Below, piece by piece: positions 19,490-32,404 of a stretch of DNA of 64,000 nt; position 1 is the stretch's first letter, and every line of letters begins with the position of its first letter. The stretch comes from Toxonevra muliebris (taxonomy: Eukaryota; Arthropoda; Insecta; Diptera; Pallopteridae), in the NCBI GenBank assembly GCA_963691655.1, contig OY829329.1:61207408-61271407 (forward strand), given 5' to 3'. The translations under genes and the position numbers were made by a program. A model generated the notes under the pieces. The model had not been told where the DNA came from, did not search any database, and saw nothing but the letters and a program-made list of their open reading frames with translations.

Positions 19490-21290
19490 AAAAGATTTTA
19501 AAATTTTAAAAAACTGGACCGATTGAAATCATATTTCCAGAATATATTTTCTTAGGCGGGAGAATGAATCATAGTTATTCATAATGGCTTTTATGAAAGT
19601 GGACGTGGCACTTCCCATACACTCCTAATGGTTTTTTGGGTACATCTCAAGAACCATTTATAACATAGTACAGAAATTTGGTAAAATAACGGAAATTGAC
19701 AATGTTATGCTACAACAAAAATATAGGTGGGATTGACGAAGGTGGTGTGGCACCTTCCATATAACCTGAATTTCCAATATGAGAAATCTTAGGAGGCATT
19801 TATGGTACGGTACTAAAATTTAAATTCTTTCAGTTTGTTGGATTAGTGGCTTCACTTTTATTTTCTACTACTAATTCTACTACTATTTTCTACTACTTTC
19901 AGACTTATTTTTTTCTGCAATTTTTCTTATTTTCTATTACTTTTTCAACCAATATTTTCCACTACTATTTTAGTACTTTTTTTCTATTACTTTTTTAATA
20001 CATTTTTTCTTATTTTCTATTACTACTTTCTACTATCTTTCACTACTATTTTTTACTACTTTTTTACAGTTTTTTCTACTACTATTTTTTAAGATTATTT
20101 CTACTACCCTTTCTACTCCATTTTTACTCTTTTTGTACTACTATGTTTATCTATTTTTCTACTACTTTTTTACTACCTTTTACCTGCTTCTTTACAACAA
20201 TTGTAATACTATTTCCCATTCTTTTTTCAACTACCTTTTCTACTACTATTTCTACTACTATTTCTTCTACTATTTCTACTACTTTTCTACTACTATTTCT
20301 ACTACTATTTTCTTCTACTTTTTTGCTACTATTTTCTATTACTTTTTCCATTCCTTTTTCTCCCATTATTTCTACTACTTTATCAAATATCTTAAGACCC
20401 TGCCTAGCTATCTTGAAATCCGATAGGTGGCGCTATAACAAATTCTATATTTATAATAAATATGAAATTGGTTCAAATTTTTAAATAATTTCAAGTATGG
20501 TCTTTAATATGAATATAGAGCGTCCTGAAATATTGTTTCTATAATTCAACTGAACCATAATAAAATTAATCCTAATAGTTTTTTGGGTATATCTCCACAA
20601 CCATTTATAGCACAATACAGAAATTTGGTACAAGAACGTGAATTAACAATGCCATACTACAATAAAAATATGGGTTGGTTGACAAAGGGGGTGTGACATT
20701 CCATATACCCTGAATTTTCATTACGGGATACCTTTGTATGTTGGATTAGTGGGTGTTGCACCATGCTCTACTTCTATTTTCTACTACTATTTCAATTTAT
20801 TTTTTCCAACATTTTCTTCTTATATTCGACTACCTTTTTACTACTTTATCTACTTATACTTTTTACTACTTTTTTACTACATTTTTTATTTTTATTTTTA
20901 ATTTTTACTATTCTACTAATTTAGGAAATATCTCAAGAATCTGCCTAGGTATGTCAAAATCCGATAGATGGCGCTGTAACAAATTCTTTATTTAATTCTA
21001 TTTTTATGATAAATAGAAATGGGTCCAAATTTTTAATCAGTTTTTGGAATTATATATAACTTCTAGAACGGTCTTTGGTATTCTTCTGCAAATTAAATTC
21101 GTTTAGAAATGCCAATTTTGATGCCTTATTTGTAAATCTAGAATTTTTACCAAATTCAATATACGTCCTTTAAACTTGAATTGTTATTACCAATGTTCAA
21201 TTTTAAACACCAAGAAACTTCATTGAAATAAACTTCAATTTTCCCATTTCTTTGTAGAAAGGGCAGAACAACGTCTGCCGGGTCAGCTAG
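19490..21290 (+). mobile_element. Helitron-like element with internally duplicated core
   Basis: The 3' end has the Helitron pattern: a hairpin GGCAGA-ACAACG-TCTGCC at 21262-21279, then GGGTCAG and a terminal CTAG (21287-21290) before a T. Inside, two related blocks occur. The TTTTTTGGGTA-ATCTC motif appears at about 19632 and 20579, pyrimidine-rich TTTCTACTAC tracts follow (19860-20380, 20760-20930), and CCGATAGRTGGCGCT appears at 20420 and 20961. The 5' end is not resolved and 19490 is approximate. No Rep/helicase frame is present, so it is non-autonomous. Confidence 0.6.
19860..20380. repeat. Pyrimidine-rich TTTCTACTAC-type tract
   Basis: About 500 bp of imperfect TTCTACTACTATT repeats on the + strand. 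The translated frames here (Y/F-rich on +, E/V/K-rich on -) are repeat artefacts. Confidence 0.75.
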
Positions 21291-22490
21291 TGCAATTATA
21301 TGAATTTTATGGGTTTCTATTTTCTTTTGCTGTTAGAAGAAATTTAATTTATTTTTTTCTTTGTTGTTTTCTCTATTTTCCATATAAATTTATATTGTAC
21401 ATAAGTACGTCCAAAACGAGACGACAAACAAAATTAATAATGACAGCTCCCTGCAGATATGTTGACAATTGCTTCAAGTACCTAATAAAACAACAACAAC
21501 ATATTTAATGCAACATTTTGTTTAACTTACTACATGCTTAGATACATAAGTAGATATATACAATTGAAGGTATGTCCATATGTAAAATTAATATGTATGT
21601 AATAATTTTGTCGTTGAGTATGCATTGAAATACTTATGTAACCATATTACATGACACAAGTGTATATATGTGTGTATGTATTTGTGTCTATATATACATA
21701 TGTATATATAAAATGTGTGACATTTAATATGATTTATGACAACTATTGCATGATATTGACACTTAAAATACACATACATACACACCCAGAGACACGCTCA
21801 CACCAGACGTTTACAAGAATTGTGGTTTTGGCATGTTGTAGTTTTGCATAGTGAGAACCAGAAAGAGATGCAGAGGAGATAGTCAGAACACACTTGGCAG
21901 CATGTCTTCGCTCGTTGTGTGATTTTCGCATACAAATGTAAAATTATATTCACTGCATGAAATTTTTGTGGTTTAAATCCAAAGTTATGTAGCGTTAGAA
22001 AATGCAGCTTGTGTGTGTGTGTGTACTCGGGTTTGTTTTGTTATTCATAAATTTTGTGTTAATATTTTTGGACAATAATTTAGTTTTTGGTTTAATTTTA
22101 GGCAAATGAAATTAGACACAATTTTTGGAATCTTTAAGCTGGCATAACACTGCCGAAGCGGCTAAGGAAACTTTAATCATATAAGCAATAAAATTAACTT
22201 ATTTATTACCCCTAGAAAACCGAACAACCGAAACGGCAGCAACAATGATCTATATCGAAAATGAACAAATTGATCGGCATGAAAAAACAAAAAACAAAAA
22301 ATATGGTGACAAAAATATTTTTAGTTTTAGAATCGGGAGGAATATTAATTTATACTCATCAAAAGTGATGAACCAAGGATTTGGGTTTGTTGAGCCTAAT
22401 TTTACTAAATTATAGGAAAGCATATATTATTTTTGGGAATTAATAAAAGACTTTAAAACTCATAGAAATAGCAATGAGTCAAGCATGCCA
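21291..22490. other. Non-coding DNA with TA/CA microsatellites
   Basis: Contains interrupted (TATG)n near 21660-21715 and a (TG)n near 22012-22023. No gene was recognised. Confidence 0.55.
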
Positions 22491-23715
22491 AAATTCAGTT
22501 TTCTTTCAGATCAAACCTAAGATCAAATCGACTAAAACTCAAATCAATATCCAGGCCAAACAGGGAATCAAAACTCTAACAAAACTCCTGATCAACATTT
22601 AGTATAACAGTCGATCAAAATTCAAACCAAAAATTAACCAATAATTCAGAACTCACACAAGAACGCTAACATCCAAAGCAATTAACAAAATTCAGTCCCA
22701 AACTTAAGCCAATTTCAAACCAAAATCAAAGTTAAAAACCTGACCAAATATCGGGCCAAAGCACTAACCCAAATCCTGATCTAAATTTAGACCAACATTA
22801 GACCAAAATTTATACCAAAAACCAATAATTCAGAGAAAAAAATGAGACCAGAACTGAGACTAATTTCAAACCAAAACTCAATGTAAATTTTAGACCAAAA
22901 TTCAAAATCAGTCCAAAATTCACACCTGGAGTCAGAACAAAAGACGAAAAATAGATTAAAATTCAGACTAAAAGTCAAACAAATATCTGGACTAAAATTT
23001 AGACTAAAAGTAAAGGAAACATTAATTAAAAGTTCAAAACAAAAATCAAACCAGGATATAGAGCTAATTCCGATCAAAAAATAGAGAAAAATTTAAGCAT
23101 AACCAGACAGAAAAGGAAACAATCTAAAATCAAAACTAAAAACCAGACCGAACTCAAGCCGAAACTCAATCCAAAACTAAAGTACACCGTAAATCAGTTA
23201 AAATTGAGAATAAAAGTTTAAGCTAAAAATAGAGAAAAAATTAAGCCAAAATTTAGAGCAACCACAAGCCAAAACTAAATCTTCAATAAAAAACCCAAAC
23301 CAAAAATTAGACCAAAATTTAAATAAATTCAAACGAAAAATGAGTTGAGAACTCAGAATTAAATCGAACCAAAACTTTCTCCATGATTCAGACCAAATAT
23401 TTAAAGAATTTAAAGAAAATTCTGAGCAACACTTAAATTAAAACTTAGACCAAAACTTAAACTAAATTCAGACCAATACTCAATCTAAATTTAGTCCAAA
23501 ATTCAGACGAAATTCCAAAATTAAACCAAAATTCAAGTGAAAACTAATTAAAAATTCACTGCAAAATTTAGTTTAAATTCTGGCCTAACTTTAGACAAAA
23601 TTTAATCAAAATCCAAGCCAAAATTCACACTGAGAACAAAACTAAATCATATCATGAAATCAAACTTAAAAAATCTTCAAAAATACAACATCTATAAACT
23701 GACCGTCAAATTTTA
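22490..23715. repeat. ~12-bp degenerate array (TTCAGACCAAAA type)
   Basis: For about 1.2 kb the sequence is built from variants of TTCAGACCAAAA, with clear 12-bp phasing in places (for example 23450-23550). It ends where the piggyBac element begins. No reading frame with a function is supported. Confidence 0.65.
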
Positions 23716-23722
23716 AACTTAA

Positions 23723-25222
23723 CACTAGAAAGACTGAGAGCGGTTAAATGGCGGTTTTGAATATTTTATCAGTGGTAGCTCTGATACTATTTGAGATATG
23801 AATCTGTTTTTTTCTGACTTTTACTAGTTTTTATTAAGCTAAAAATTGTTACTATATTTAGGCTACTATGCTGTTTCGTTTTCTTTATATCACCTATTTA
23901 CCCTAATAAGACCATAAGCGGTCAATTGACCGCTACATATAAAATGTATATACAGTATGTTTACAATAAAAAAATTTACATGTACTTGACATCAATAGTA
24001 AAAAAAAAAGTTAAAAATTTCATACTTTAAACATACTTATACATACATACCTACATATTTATAAATCGATTATGTATGTTCGTGGAGCCTTTGACGCATG
24101 TAAGCTTTTTAAAAAGTGAAATATGAAATAAAACATGGGGCCCAAAATTTCTTCGCCAAAATTATGTCAAGGGATAAGTTCAAGGAAATTGTGAAATTTC
24201 TCTCTCTACTTTGATGGCAAACAGACAAGGCAGCAACGAAAACAATCATATAAATTTAGCTTAACTTCTGAAATATGGGAAAATTTTTTAAATAATTATT
24301 TTGCATGCTACAGTTCTCGGTGTCTTTTACTCAGTTTATGGGTAATAAATTAGACAAATATGGAGCCAAATATTAAGTAGCTACGGATGCAAAGGAAAAG
24401 ATGTATCAGCACCTGTAGAACAGAGTTTAGGGGAAAATGTGATATTAAAAATTTTGCAACCATACTTGGACATAAGTAGAAATGTTACGCAGACTGCTTT
24501 TTACATCTTTATCGCTAGCCAAAAAACTGAAAACTAGGAGAGCTAGCATTATGAAACACAAAATGGAAGTAGAAAAGAAGTGCCTCCTTCAACACTATAT
24601 ACAAAACTGATAATATTACCGTAAAATTATATCAGGGAATGACATAAAAGAATGTTTTAATTTTGAGTAACTTGCACAGCATCATGACAGTTTATCAAAA
24701 AGCTGAAAAAAGGAAGCCAGAGCCGGTTTTATTTTATAATCATACAAAATGTGGTGTTGACAGTGTTGACCAAATGTATCAACACATATACAGTGTGTCA
24801 TATACTGCGTTTGAGCGATGGCACGACGATGGCCAGTACATGTATTTTGCCTAGCAAATGATAAATTCACATGTATTTACAAAACATGTATAAATCAAAG
24901 ATATCTGGACGAAAAACTGTCTAAGCCCTATGTCTCCAGCAGGCCAGGAACCAGTAGAACAAGCGTGGATTGAAATAGAACGGAATTTAATGCTGAAAAT
25001 AAAACATCGAATATAAATTCTTAATAACAAGTATCTGTTTCAACAATTACTTAAAATAAAAATCTTGTACTTATATACATAAAACATATTAATATATATT
25101 TCTTTATGTTATTCTATTCCTGGAATCTGTTTAATTAAACGATTTTGTTAGAAACATGTTATGCGGTCAATTGACCGCTGATAGTCCAAATAGATATGCA
25201 GACAACGCCAGTCTTTCTAGTG
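23723..25222 (+). mobile_element. piggyBac-family element (1.5 kb) with intact ends
   Basis: TTAA at 23719-23722 and 25223-25226 flank inverted ends: CACTAGAAAGACTG on the left, CAGTCTTTCTAGTG on the right. Near each end a 16-bp perfect palindrome GCGGTCAATTGACCGC recurs (23928-23943 and 25163-25178), and a degenerate relative sits next to the left end. Transposase remnants lie inside. TTAA duplication with these remnants makes piggyBac the clear superfamily. It is internally decayed and non-autonomous, but its ends look usable in trans. Confidence 0.85.
24160..24895 (+). pseudogene. Degenerate piggyBac transposase
   Basis: The fragment at about 24160-24215 reads MSRDKFKEIVKFLSLL, which fits the conserved MSRxRFxxI..L segment upstream of the catalytic core. 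The frame at 24663-24852 reads FYNHTKCGVDSVDQMY, containing the GVDxxDQM block with the last catalytic aspartate region of piggyBac transposases, then loses frame around ERWHDDGQ. The pieces are separated by stops and lost sequence, so no active enzyme can be made. Confidence 0.75.
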
Positions 25223-25226
25223 TTAA

Positions 25227-27362
25227 TGTGGATTTAGTGTATGTGTATACAGTGACCCACAAAAGGGTTGACAAAAAAAAAAGGATTTTTAGTAACCGAT
25301 GTGGCAAAACTGAAGAAATTATCTGATTTCTGAAATTGCTATTTCCAGTATGTTAATCTGAATGAATAAAATATTAGTGATTCGATATTCAATGCATCCC
25401 AAAAATGTTCTTTGTGAACACTTTTATGAGTCACTCTAATAAACAATTGCACTTGCAATGTGTTAAAAGATTACAAGCATACAAGTTTTTAGGAAATTCT
25501 GTAGCCTCTATTCCTCTTTTGGATTCGCGACTGCATTAGATTTCAAATATGTATGTCGGTTAAGTGAGAATCAATTTCTAAATTTCATACCAAATACAAA
25601 AAAAAGAAAAATTTCGAAAAACATTTTACTTGCTACTTAATCTTTTTATAGAGTTCTTAAAATTTGCTTGCTTTGCTTTGCCATTTTTAAATATGCATCT
25701 ATAATGTCTTTAAATAGTCCTTTTTTTGTTGCGAAAAATTTATGTCATTGCCTGTTGAGACATCCACAAGTTTTCTTTGATGTAATGCAAAAGGAAAAAA
25801 GTTTATGACATCGATGACATCAAAGTAAGAGGCGATGTGTGGAGAGGAGGTGTACAAATAGAGAAAATATTTATTTCCTAAGACTTTTACTTACAATTAT
25901 AGAATATTTTTCTTTGGACTTTTTTTTTTGAATATTGATATAGCTGAAAGGAATTGGAGCCCTTTGATATGCACGAGTATATAATAAATAGAAAATAAAA
26001 AACACACGTGCATGAATTCTCAAAAAAGCGAAGAAAAATTAGAAAAAGAACAACCTGAGAGACAAGAAATATGACATTTAGTTTTACCTCTTGCTCTCTC
26101 TCTTTCAATTGAAAATTGTAACAAATTAATCTAGTATGAAATAATAATAATAAAAATAATATTAGTTTTGGGTTAATATGCAGGTTGATCTTATTCGCTT
26201 CTTACTAAAGAACTGGAACTATTGGTTTTATTCGTTTCTCTCCGCACCTGTGATTAATTATGTAGCAATAACTAAATATGAGAAAGTTATGCGTTAGATA
26301 AACCCAGCTTTTTCAACAAAAAAAAAAGAAGAAGAACACCATTTTTAATTTATATAAAATATTTAAACTAACAAGTGCTTAAAATTTTGTTATATTATCT
26401 AAATAAAATTATAACTATTTCCATTAAAAATTCGTTTTTATTTATTTTTAACTCAAATGTAGTTAATAAAAGGTATGTAGTAAATAAAACTTAAAAAGCA
26501 ATTAAATTTTCTTAGAAATTATTAAATGACATAATAAATTTTATAGTTTTGCACAAAACTTTCCAAAATCTACTCGTATCTTAGTATCTGCATGCAGGCA
26601 TACAAATAAATATATATATATATATTAATTTGTAGTAACTTTAGTTAAGTTTTATTACACTAATCTGCCTACATATAATATTTAAACAATTAATAACATA
26701 ATAATTTGTCGACACAAAACTATACTCTTCTAACTACTAGGTAGATTATATATGCATATAATTAACATTTTAAATGATGATAAACCCAAAAACTTTATCA
26801 TAAAATATTTGCATACTTGAAAATGTAAAAGTAAATACATACATATTTTTGAGAAGGTAAACCATAAACTATGAAAACATAAGTTTATTACAGTGATGGC
26901 TGTAAAAATACTATATACTAATATATAAATACTAATACTACAAATAGAAACTTAAAATATTCACATACATAATTGATTGATGTAGGTTTTAAAAATAATG
27001 GTTTATTAATGTGATATACATGTATCTAGTAATTGATATTTCCATAAACAATTCACCAGTAACAACTTGGTCATATTTTTATAACCATTGCTATATGTTT
27101 GCATGTTACCTGCAGCTTAAATGAAAAATGTTAAATTTGTTTTCGCATTAATTAGCATATATTAAATTTTGTTTAACACATCATAAAAGACGTACATGTA
27201 ATACATACATACAACTGAGTATATATCTACAAAAATATATGTATACCTAAATGCATGAAATATGTTGAATACATTCAAATATGATTACTTTTCTTTATTT
27301 AAAGTATTTAAATTTCTAACACAATTAAATTTAAGTGTCTAATTAAACGAATAATTTAAGAA
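25227..27362. other. AT-rich non-coding DNA, no gene seen
   Basis: Long AT-rich stretch with short (TA)n tracts (near 26611-26624). No RNA gene, bounded transposon or supported reading frame. Confidence 0.55.
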
Positions 27363-27880
27363 CTAAAATTCTTTTTGAAGATTTCTCAACTCCATTGACC
27401 TTCTGACCAGAAAGGGTTCGGAAACCGGTTTCCTGTGCCCAGAACCTGTACTCTCTTTGTTGTCTATAGCCATCAAGACCACCATTAATGAATGGGTCGA
27501 CTTGACCCACAATTGTAAATGGGAGGACCCGAGGGGCTTTAGACAGACAAAGACCATGTTACCTGTTATCTCGAAGCGCCTAACAGACTTTCTGTTATCA
27601 CTTAACAGAAAGAGTTGTAGGCAGCTGGTGGGATTATATACAGGTCATTTCTCTTGGGCATATGATTGGCCTGGGAGCTAGTGCCTTCTGTGCTTCCTGT
27701 GGTTTGGAGGAAGAATGTGAAGAGACTTTCTTGGTGTCTGCCCCGCTTTCTGCCAGATCAGAGTAAGCATATTTCGTACTGGAGTGTTGGGAGACGAACA
27801 CCTGAGCTCTCTAACACCGCAGGATCTACTAAAATTTATTAATAAATCTGGTATATTTAAAGAATAGCAAAAGGGAACAC
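27363..27880 (+). pseudogene. Non-LTR retrotransposon ORF2 C-terminal remnant
   Basis: The + frame at 27457-27681 gives SIAIKTTINEWVDLTHNC, then SRKSCRQLVGLYTGHF-like sequence. After a frame change comes ASAFCASCGLEEECEETFLV near 27685-27750. The order 'LLVGLLTGH...C-x2-C...E..E.ETxxH' is the post-RNase H region of LINE ORF2 proteins of I/LOA type. Stops and frameshifts make it a relic. Confidence 0.65.
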
Positions 27881-27959
27881 AGGATATAGTACAATGGACG
27901 TAAAACTTGTCTGAGTACTGTATTCTTGAATACTTCTTTTGTCTGTTCCAACAAAAAAA

Positions 27960-29307
27960 AAAACTCCATTGAATACAGTTCAAAAGTCAATGACGGTTCT
28001 AGCAGATTTAAGAAAAAAAACTTCAAGTTTATTTAATTTGGTCAAAATTTTCACGCTAAAACTAGTGGACCCAAATAAAATCTTAGTTCCTAAACATTTC
28101 TACCTTGAAACTAGCGTGTTCAAACGGGAAATTAGAGCCAATTTAAATTCGTGAAAAATTCAAATCGATTTAATTTTGTACGAAATTAACCTTGAATTCG
28201 AAGGGAAGCTTAAAGGCTTTTTGATTTAACAGCAAATTAAATATAGAACTCAGAGTGAAGTCTCTCAAAAAAAAAAAAAAAAAAAGGAATACGAAATTCA
28301 ACCCTAGAGCTTGAAGATCCGAATAAAAATTTTTTTTTTTAGTACAAAAATCTATTTTTTTTTTTAGTACAAAAGTTTGACCTGAAACAAGCGAGGCCTT
28401 TAGTCCAAATTTCAACCCTAGAGCTAGCGAATCCACAAGAAAGCTATAAATCGATTTATTTTAGTACAAAATTCAGTTCTAGAACTAGAAAAACTAAAAA
28501 AGTGCTTTAAATATCTTTCAATTAGTACAAAATTCTATCTTAAAACGAACGGATCTAAAAAAACGCTCGAAATTTGTTCAATTTAGTACAAGATTCAACT
28601 CTAGAATTACATATCTTATTCAAAACTATTTAATTTTGTTTAAAACTCAACCCTAGAATTTAGCAATTTAGCAATACAAATTTATTTAGTTTAGTACAAA
28701 ATTCAACCCTTGAACTACCGGATCAAAAAAAAAGCTTCAAATTTTTTTAATATAATGTAGTGTTAAGCCCCAAAATTAGTTAATTGTATTTAAAGTCAAC
28801 ATAATTTAGTACAAAATTCAACCCCAGACCTAGAGTATCTTAAGGAGAGCTTCAACTCTATTTAACTTAATTCAAAATTTATCCCTAGAGTTGATCAATC
28901 GAACGTCCAACGGAAATCTTAAATTGATTTAATTTAGAGAAAAAAAACTCAATTCTAAAACCAGCAGATCCCGGGGAGGGATTCAATTTAAATTTTAACC
29001 CCCTAAAAGTAGCATATCGAAAAGAAAGCTCTAATTTAGTACAGCGGATCCAAAAGAAAAAGCATAAAATCTATGTAATGTAGTAAAAAAACCAACTCTA
29101 GAGCTAGCGAATAAACTGAAAGCTTCATAATTTTTTAGTTTAATATGAAATTCAATTAAGACTTAGAATTCAAATTAGAGACTCAAAGCTCTCTACTATA
29201 TTGCAAATTTTCACCCAAAACTATCAGATCCAAAGTAGAGCTTCATATATTTAACTTAGTATATAATTTTTACTCCAGAACTAGTGTATCAAAATGCGAG
29301 CTTCAAG
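27960..29307. repeat. ~60-bp degenerate array (TTTAGTACAAAATTCAACC type)
   Basis: The phrase TTTAGTACAAAATTCA, followed by CCCTAGAACTAG and GATCCAAAAGAAAGCTT-like segments, recurs about every 60 bp (for example near 28460, 28522, 28580 and 28690). It continues with decay to about 29700, interrupted by the MITE at 29312-29586. Confidence 0.7.
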
Positions 29308-29311
29308 TTAA

Positions 29312-29586
29312 CCCTCGGAAATTGACGTGCTCTAATTCTAACAATATTATTGATGTGGTGGTCTGACGAGCTGAATTTTTTTTATAAGTTCTTTAATTTC
29401 AATTGTAATCCAATGTAAGATTAAAATTTGAAACGAACGACGTTTGCTTGAAGTTATATAGTTTATTGCATTGCTTGAAATTATGTAGAATGTGAACAAT
29501 TTAAAGGAACTTTACGAACTTTACGAAGCAATGCAAGAAATTTGGTTTCGAGGTGTCTGTCACACTACCATGTCAGCTGCAGAGGG
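29312..29586. mobile_element. piggyBac-type MITE (275 bp)
   Basis: TTAA at 29308-29311 and 29587-29590 flank CCCTCGGAAATTGACGTG on the left and, reversed on the right, CCCTCTGCAGCTGACATG. The CCCT start and TTAA duplication are piggyBac hallmarks. It is inserted into the ~60-bp array. It has no coding capacity. Confidence 0.7.
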
Positions 29587-29590
29587 TTAA

Positions 29591-31620
29591 CTTGTTTTAT
29601 GCATAATTCATCTCTAAAAGCAGCCATTTTAATTTAGTTCAAAACCCAAACCTTTTATTTGATAAATCTAGAGGCTTCCAAAAGGATCTTTGTCAATTGT
29701 GCTATTACTCTTAAATTAAAGAATATTTAAACAAATGAAAAAAAGTAAATCCCCCTCCCCCCCTTTCTGCAGTTTATGCTTCTTCTAGTAAACTCCAGCA
29801 CCATAAAATTATTTTGCAAAGGTGTACAGTTCCAAAATTTAGGGAATAATTTTTATTTGTGACTTCATTTGATTACATCCGTTCGGGTCATGGGAAGTTA
29901 GTCCTTTCAAAATTATATGAGAGCTCTATTTTCTCGGCTGGATGCAATTTCATCTTCGGTAAGGTTTCGTCAATAAGAACGTGTTCCAAATGTGAGATCA
30001 GTTGAAAGAAACCAAGTTTTTGCTTTATTTTTCTTGTAACCTTGCCAGATTAACTTTTATTTGATAAACGCAAAGCTCAAAGCTGTGCATGCCGCTCGAC
30101 CATCAGAGAGAATGACTGTACTTCTACCAGTAAGGTTGGTCGCTTGTATGTGACGACATTAATACTACACCTAATTGCTAGAACTCCTTTACGAAAGATA
30201 TTGCCGGTGTTTGATAGATGGTGATATTTTCAACTCTACCGAATATATATGCCTTCCCTTCCTCCGCCCCTTCCCCCCTCCATGTTGAAGTAAATATTAT
30301 GATTGATGAACTCAATCGAAATCCAGAGCCTGAGTGTGTATTTGAGAAGCTCACATGGATTAAGAATAAAACTATGAATAAATGAATTCGATTTTGTTTT
30401 TTTAATTTGGAATATATTTTTGCGAATTTCTTTCACACTTCAAATTAAATAGTAAAAATTTAATTAAATTAAATTCAATTTTTAGGCTTTAAATGAACAA
30501 TGATGCCAGAAGAATTTCAAAAATTTCATAGAACTAGCAGATCAGACGATCGTTTCGGAACCAGCTACGGTTCCTCATCAGTGATCTCTGTGATAATTCC
30601 CTCATTTCAACAATCCATATAAGTGAAAATACTGTAAAGTAAATAAGAATTACAAAGACAATTATTTTCACCGAATAGTATTATTGAAAGGAACCACCAC
30701 TACCGTTCTCTATACTTTTTGTCATTCTTCTTTGGCACTTGTATTACATATTGGTCAGATTTTCTGACATCTTATATTTTTAAAATTTGAAAGAAATACC
30801 CTTTTACTTTTATATGGCTAAAAAATCGATCAGAAGTTACGGTACAGCGTCTAATCAGCATGAAATTAAAATCTCAAAGTAGTTGAATGAATCATGAATA
30901 GAAAGTCTACCCCACATCTTGCACCTCTACAAACAAACGATCAGCCTAAGGCAAATCAAACCTTGTCTAATTAGAGCTGAGACACAAAAGGTTCTTAAAC
31001 TTCTATATGTTTAAAGAAGAAAAAATTTTGTAGCATGTTTCAAGGCGCTTACACCTTCATCATATTAAAGTAGTCGTTGCTGTCTTTGGTGAGCGAATAT
31101 TTAAACTGATGCTCACTAAGTAAAAACGAAAAAAAAAACAAGTGTTACATTAACACCAAGGGCAAAAGTAAGAACACCAACAACAACAAGAATATGTACT
31201 ACTTACGTGAATGCATATATACAAACACACTACCACTCTTCACCCAACAACAAAAACTAAACAAAATGAAACTGCGAATAAACTACGAACTATTGACAGT
31301 GTGTGTGTGCACTGACAGTCTGTATTGCAATTGTATGAGTGAATGTGTGTACGTGTTTATATTTAAATGTTCTGGTATATATACGTAAAAGTTTTGTGGA
31401 CCCTGAGCTGCGCTAATGGTGTAAGCTCTCTCATACAAGAATATGTGCCTGTGTGGGTGTTATTATCGTTTCAGTTTGTATTTGTATTAGTGCTGGTAAC
31501 CAGGTAGTAGTACCTTCAAACAGACACAACGCTAATGATAACTTTGCCTCTCAATGTTCTGATGATGTTGCTGTTGATGATGTCGCTAGTATTTTTGTTG
31601 TTGTTGTTGTTGTTATTATT
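29591..31620. other. Non-coding DNA, no gene seen
   Basis: The first ~110 bp continue the 60-bp array. The rest is AT-rich DNA with small CAA and TG tracts. The segment near 30550-30600 shares GATCACTGATGAGGAA with 5200-5220 in inverted orientation, hinting at an unidentified dispersed repeat. Confidence 0.45.
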
Positions 31621-31680
31621 GCTGATACTGATGATGCTGATACTGATGATGCTGATACTGATGATGCTGATACTGATGAA
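31621..31680. repeat. 15-bp minisatellite, four near-perfect copies
   Basis: Exactly four units of GCTGATACTGATGAT; the last unit ends GAA. A (GTT)n tract precedes it (31590-31618). Open frames across it (ADTDD repeats on +) are repeat-driven. Confidence 0.85.
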
Positions 31681-32400
31681 ACTGCTTCTGATGTCTACTG
31701 TACTCGTATGTGCAAAACAAAAGTTTATATGAAACACACGCACACACATAAATACAACTAGTTGGAAATAGTTAACATAGCCAACTCATCTTTAGCCCTA
31801 AGCTCTTGTAGTTTACACATGTTCTTGTGCTATTTATGCTTAATGCAAACACTTGTATATGCATATACATATGAAGGTGTGTGTGTATATGTCTGTGTTG
31901 GTGTTAGTTTATAAGCTTAATGTATTCGATAAAAAAAAAACAAAGCCAAGCTTCAAATTATGTAGAAAATTGTTAATATATCATCACTCCAATCAAACTT
32001 AAGGAGGCCGCCTGGTACATAACGCCAAAAAGAAGTACTTTTTGCAGATTTTTTATTTTCAAGTGTTTATTGTTAAAATATTCAAGAGTTCAAATTGTTT
32101 TTTCGATGCAATTGTATGCAAAATTTAGCAAGTTCTAGCAATGTATGTGAAAAGTCCTCCAAAAATTGTTACTTTACGGCGTGCATCCTAACGTCTCATA
32201 GAATTATTTAAAAATAAAAATATGTAGTTTTGTAGAGCAAATGATTGCAGTTTGTAGATATACCCAAAAAATTATTTTTTCAACGATAAAATGTTTCAAA
32301 ATTCACGATTTGAAAAACAAAATTAATTTTTGGCGTAAATTTTACGCATTTTTTTGTTTATAACTAAAAAATCCGTTTACACACATATTCTAGAGACATT
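31681..32400. other. Non-coding DNA, no gene seen
   Basis: AT-rich sequence with a (TG)n tract near 31878. Nothing bounded was recognised. Confidence 0.5.
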
Positions 32401-32404
32401 ACAT

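Noticed and set aside
28000..29300. CRISPR-like array because of regular ~60-bp spacing
   Set aside because: Repeats are degenerate along their whole length with no unique spacers; the context is eukaryotic.
31453..31761. Frame with DADTD repeats that could suggest an acidic protein
   Set aside because: It is the 15-bp minisatellite and the (GTT)n tract in translation; no supporting exon structure.
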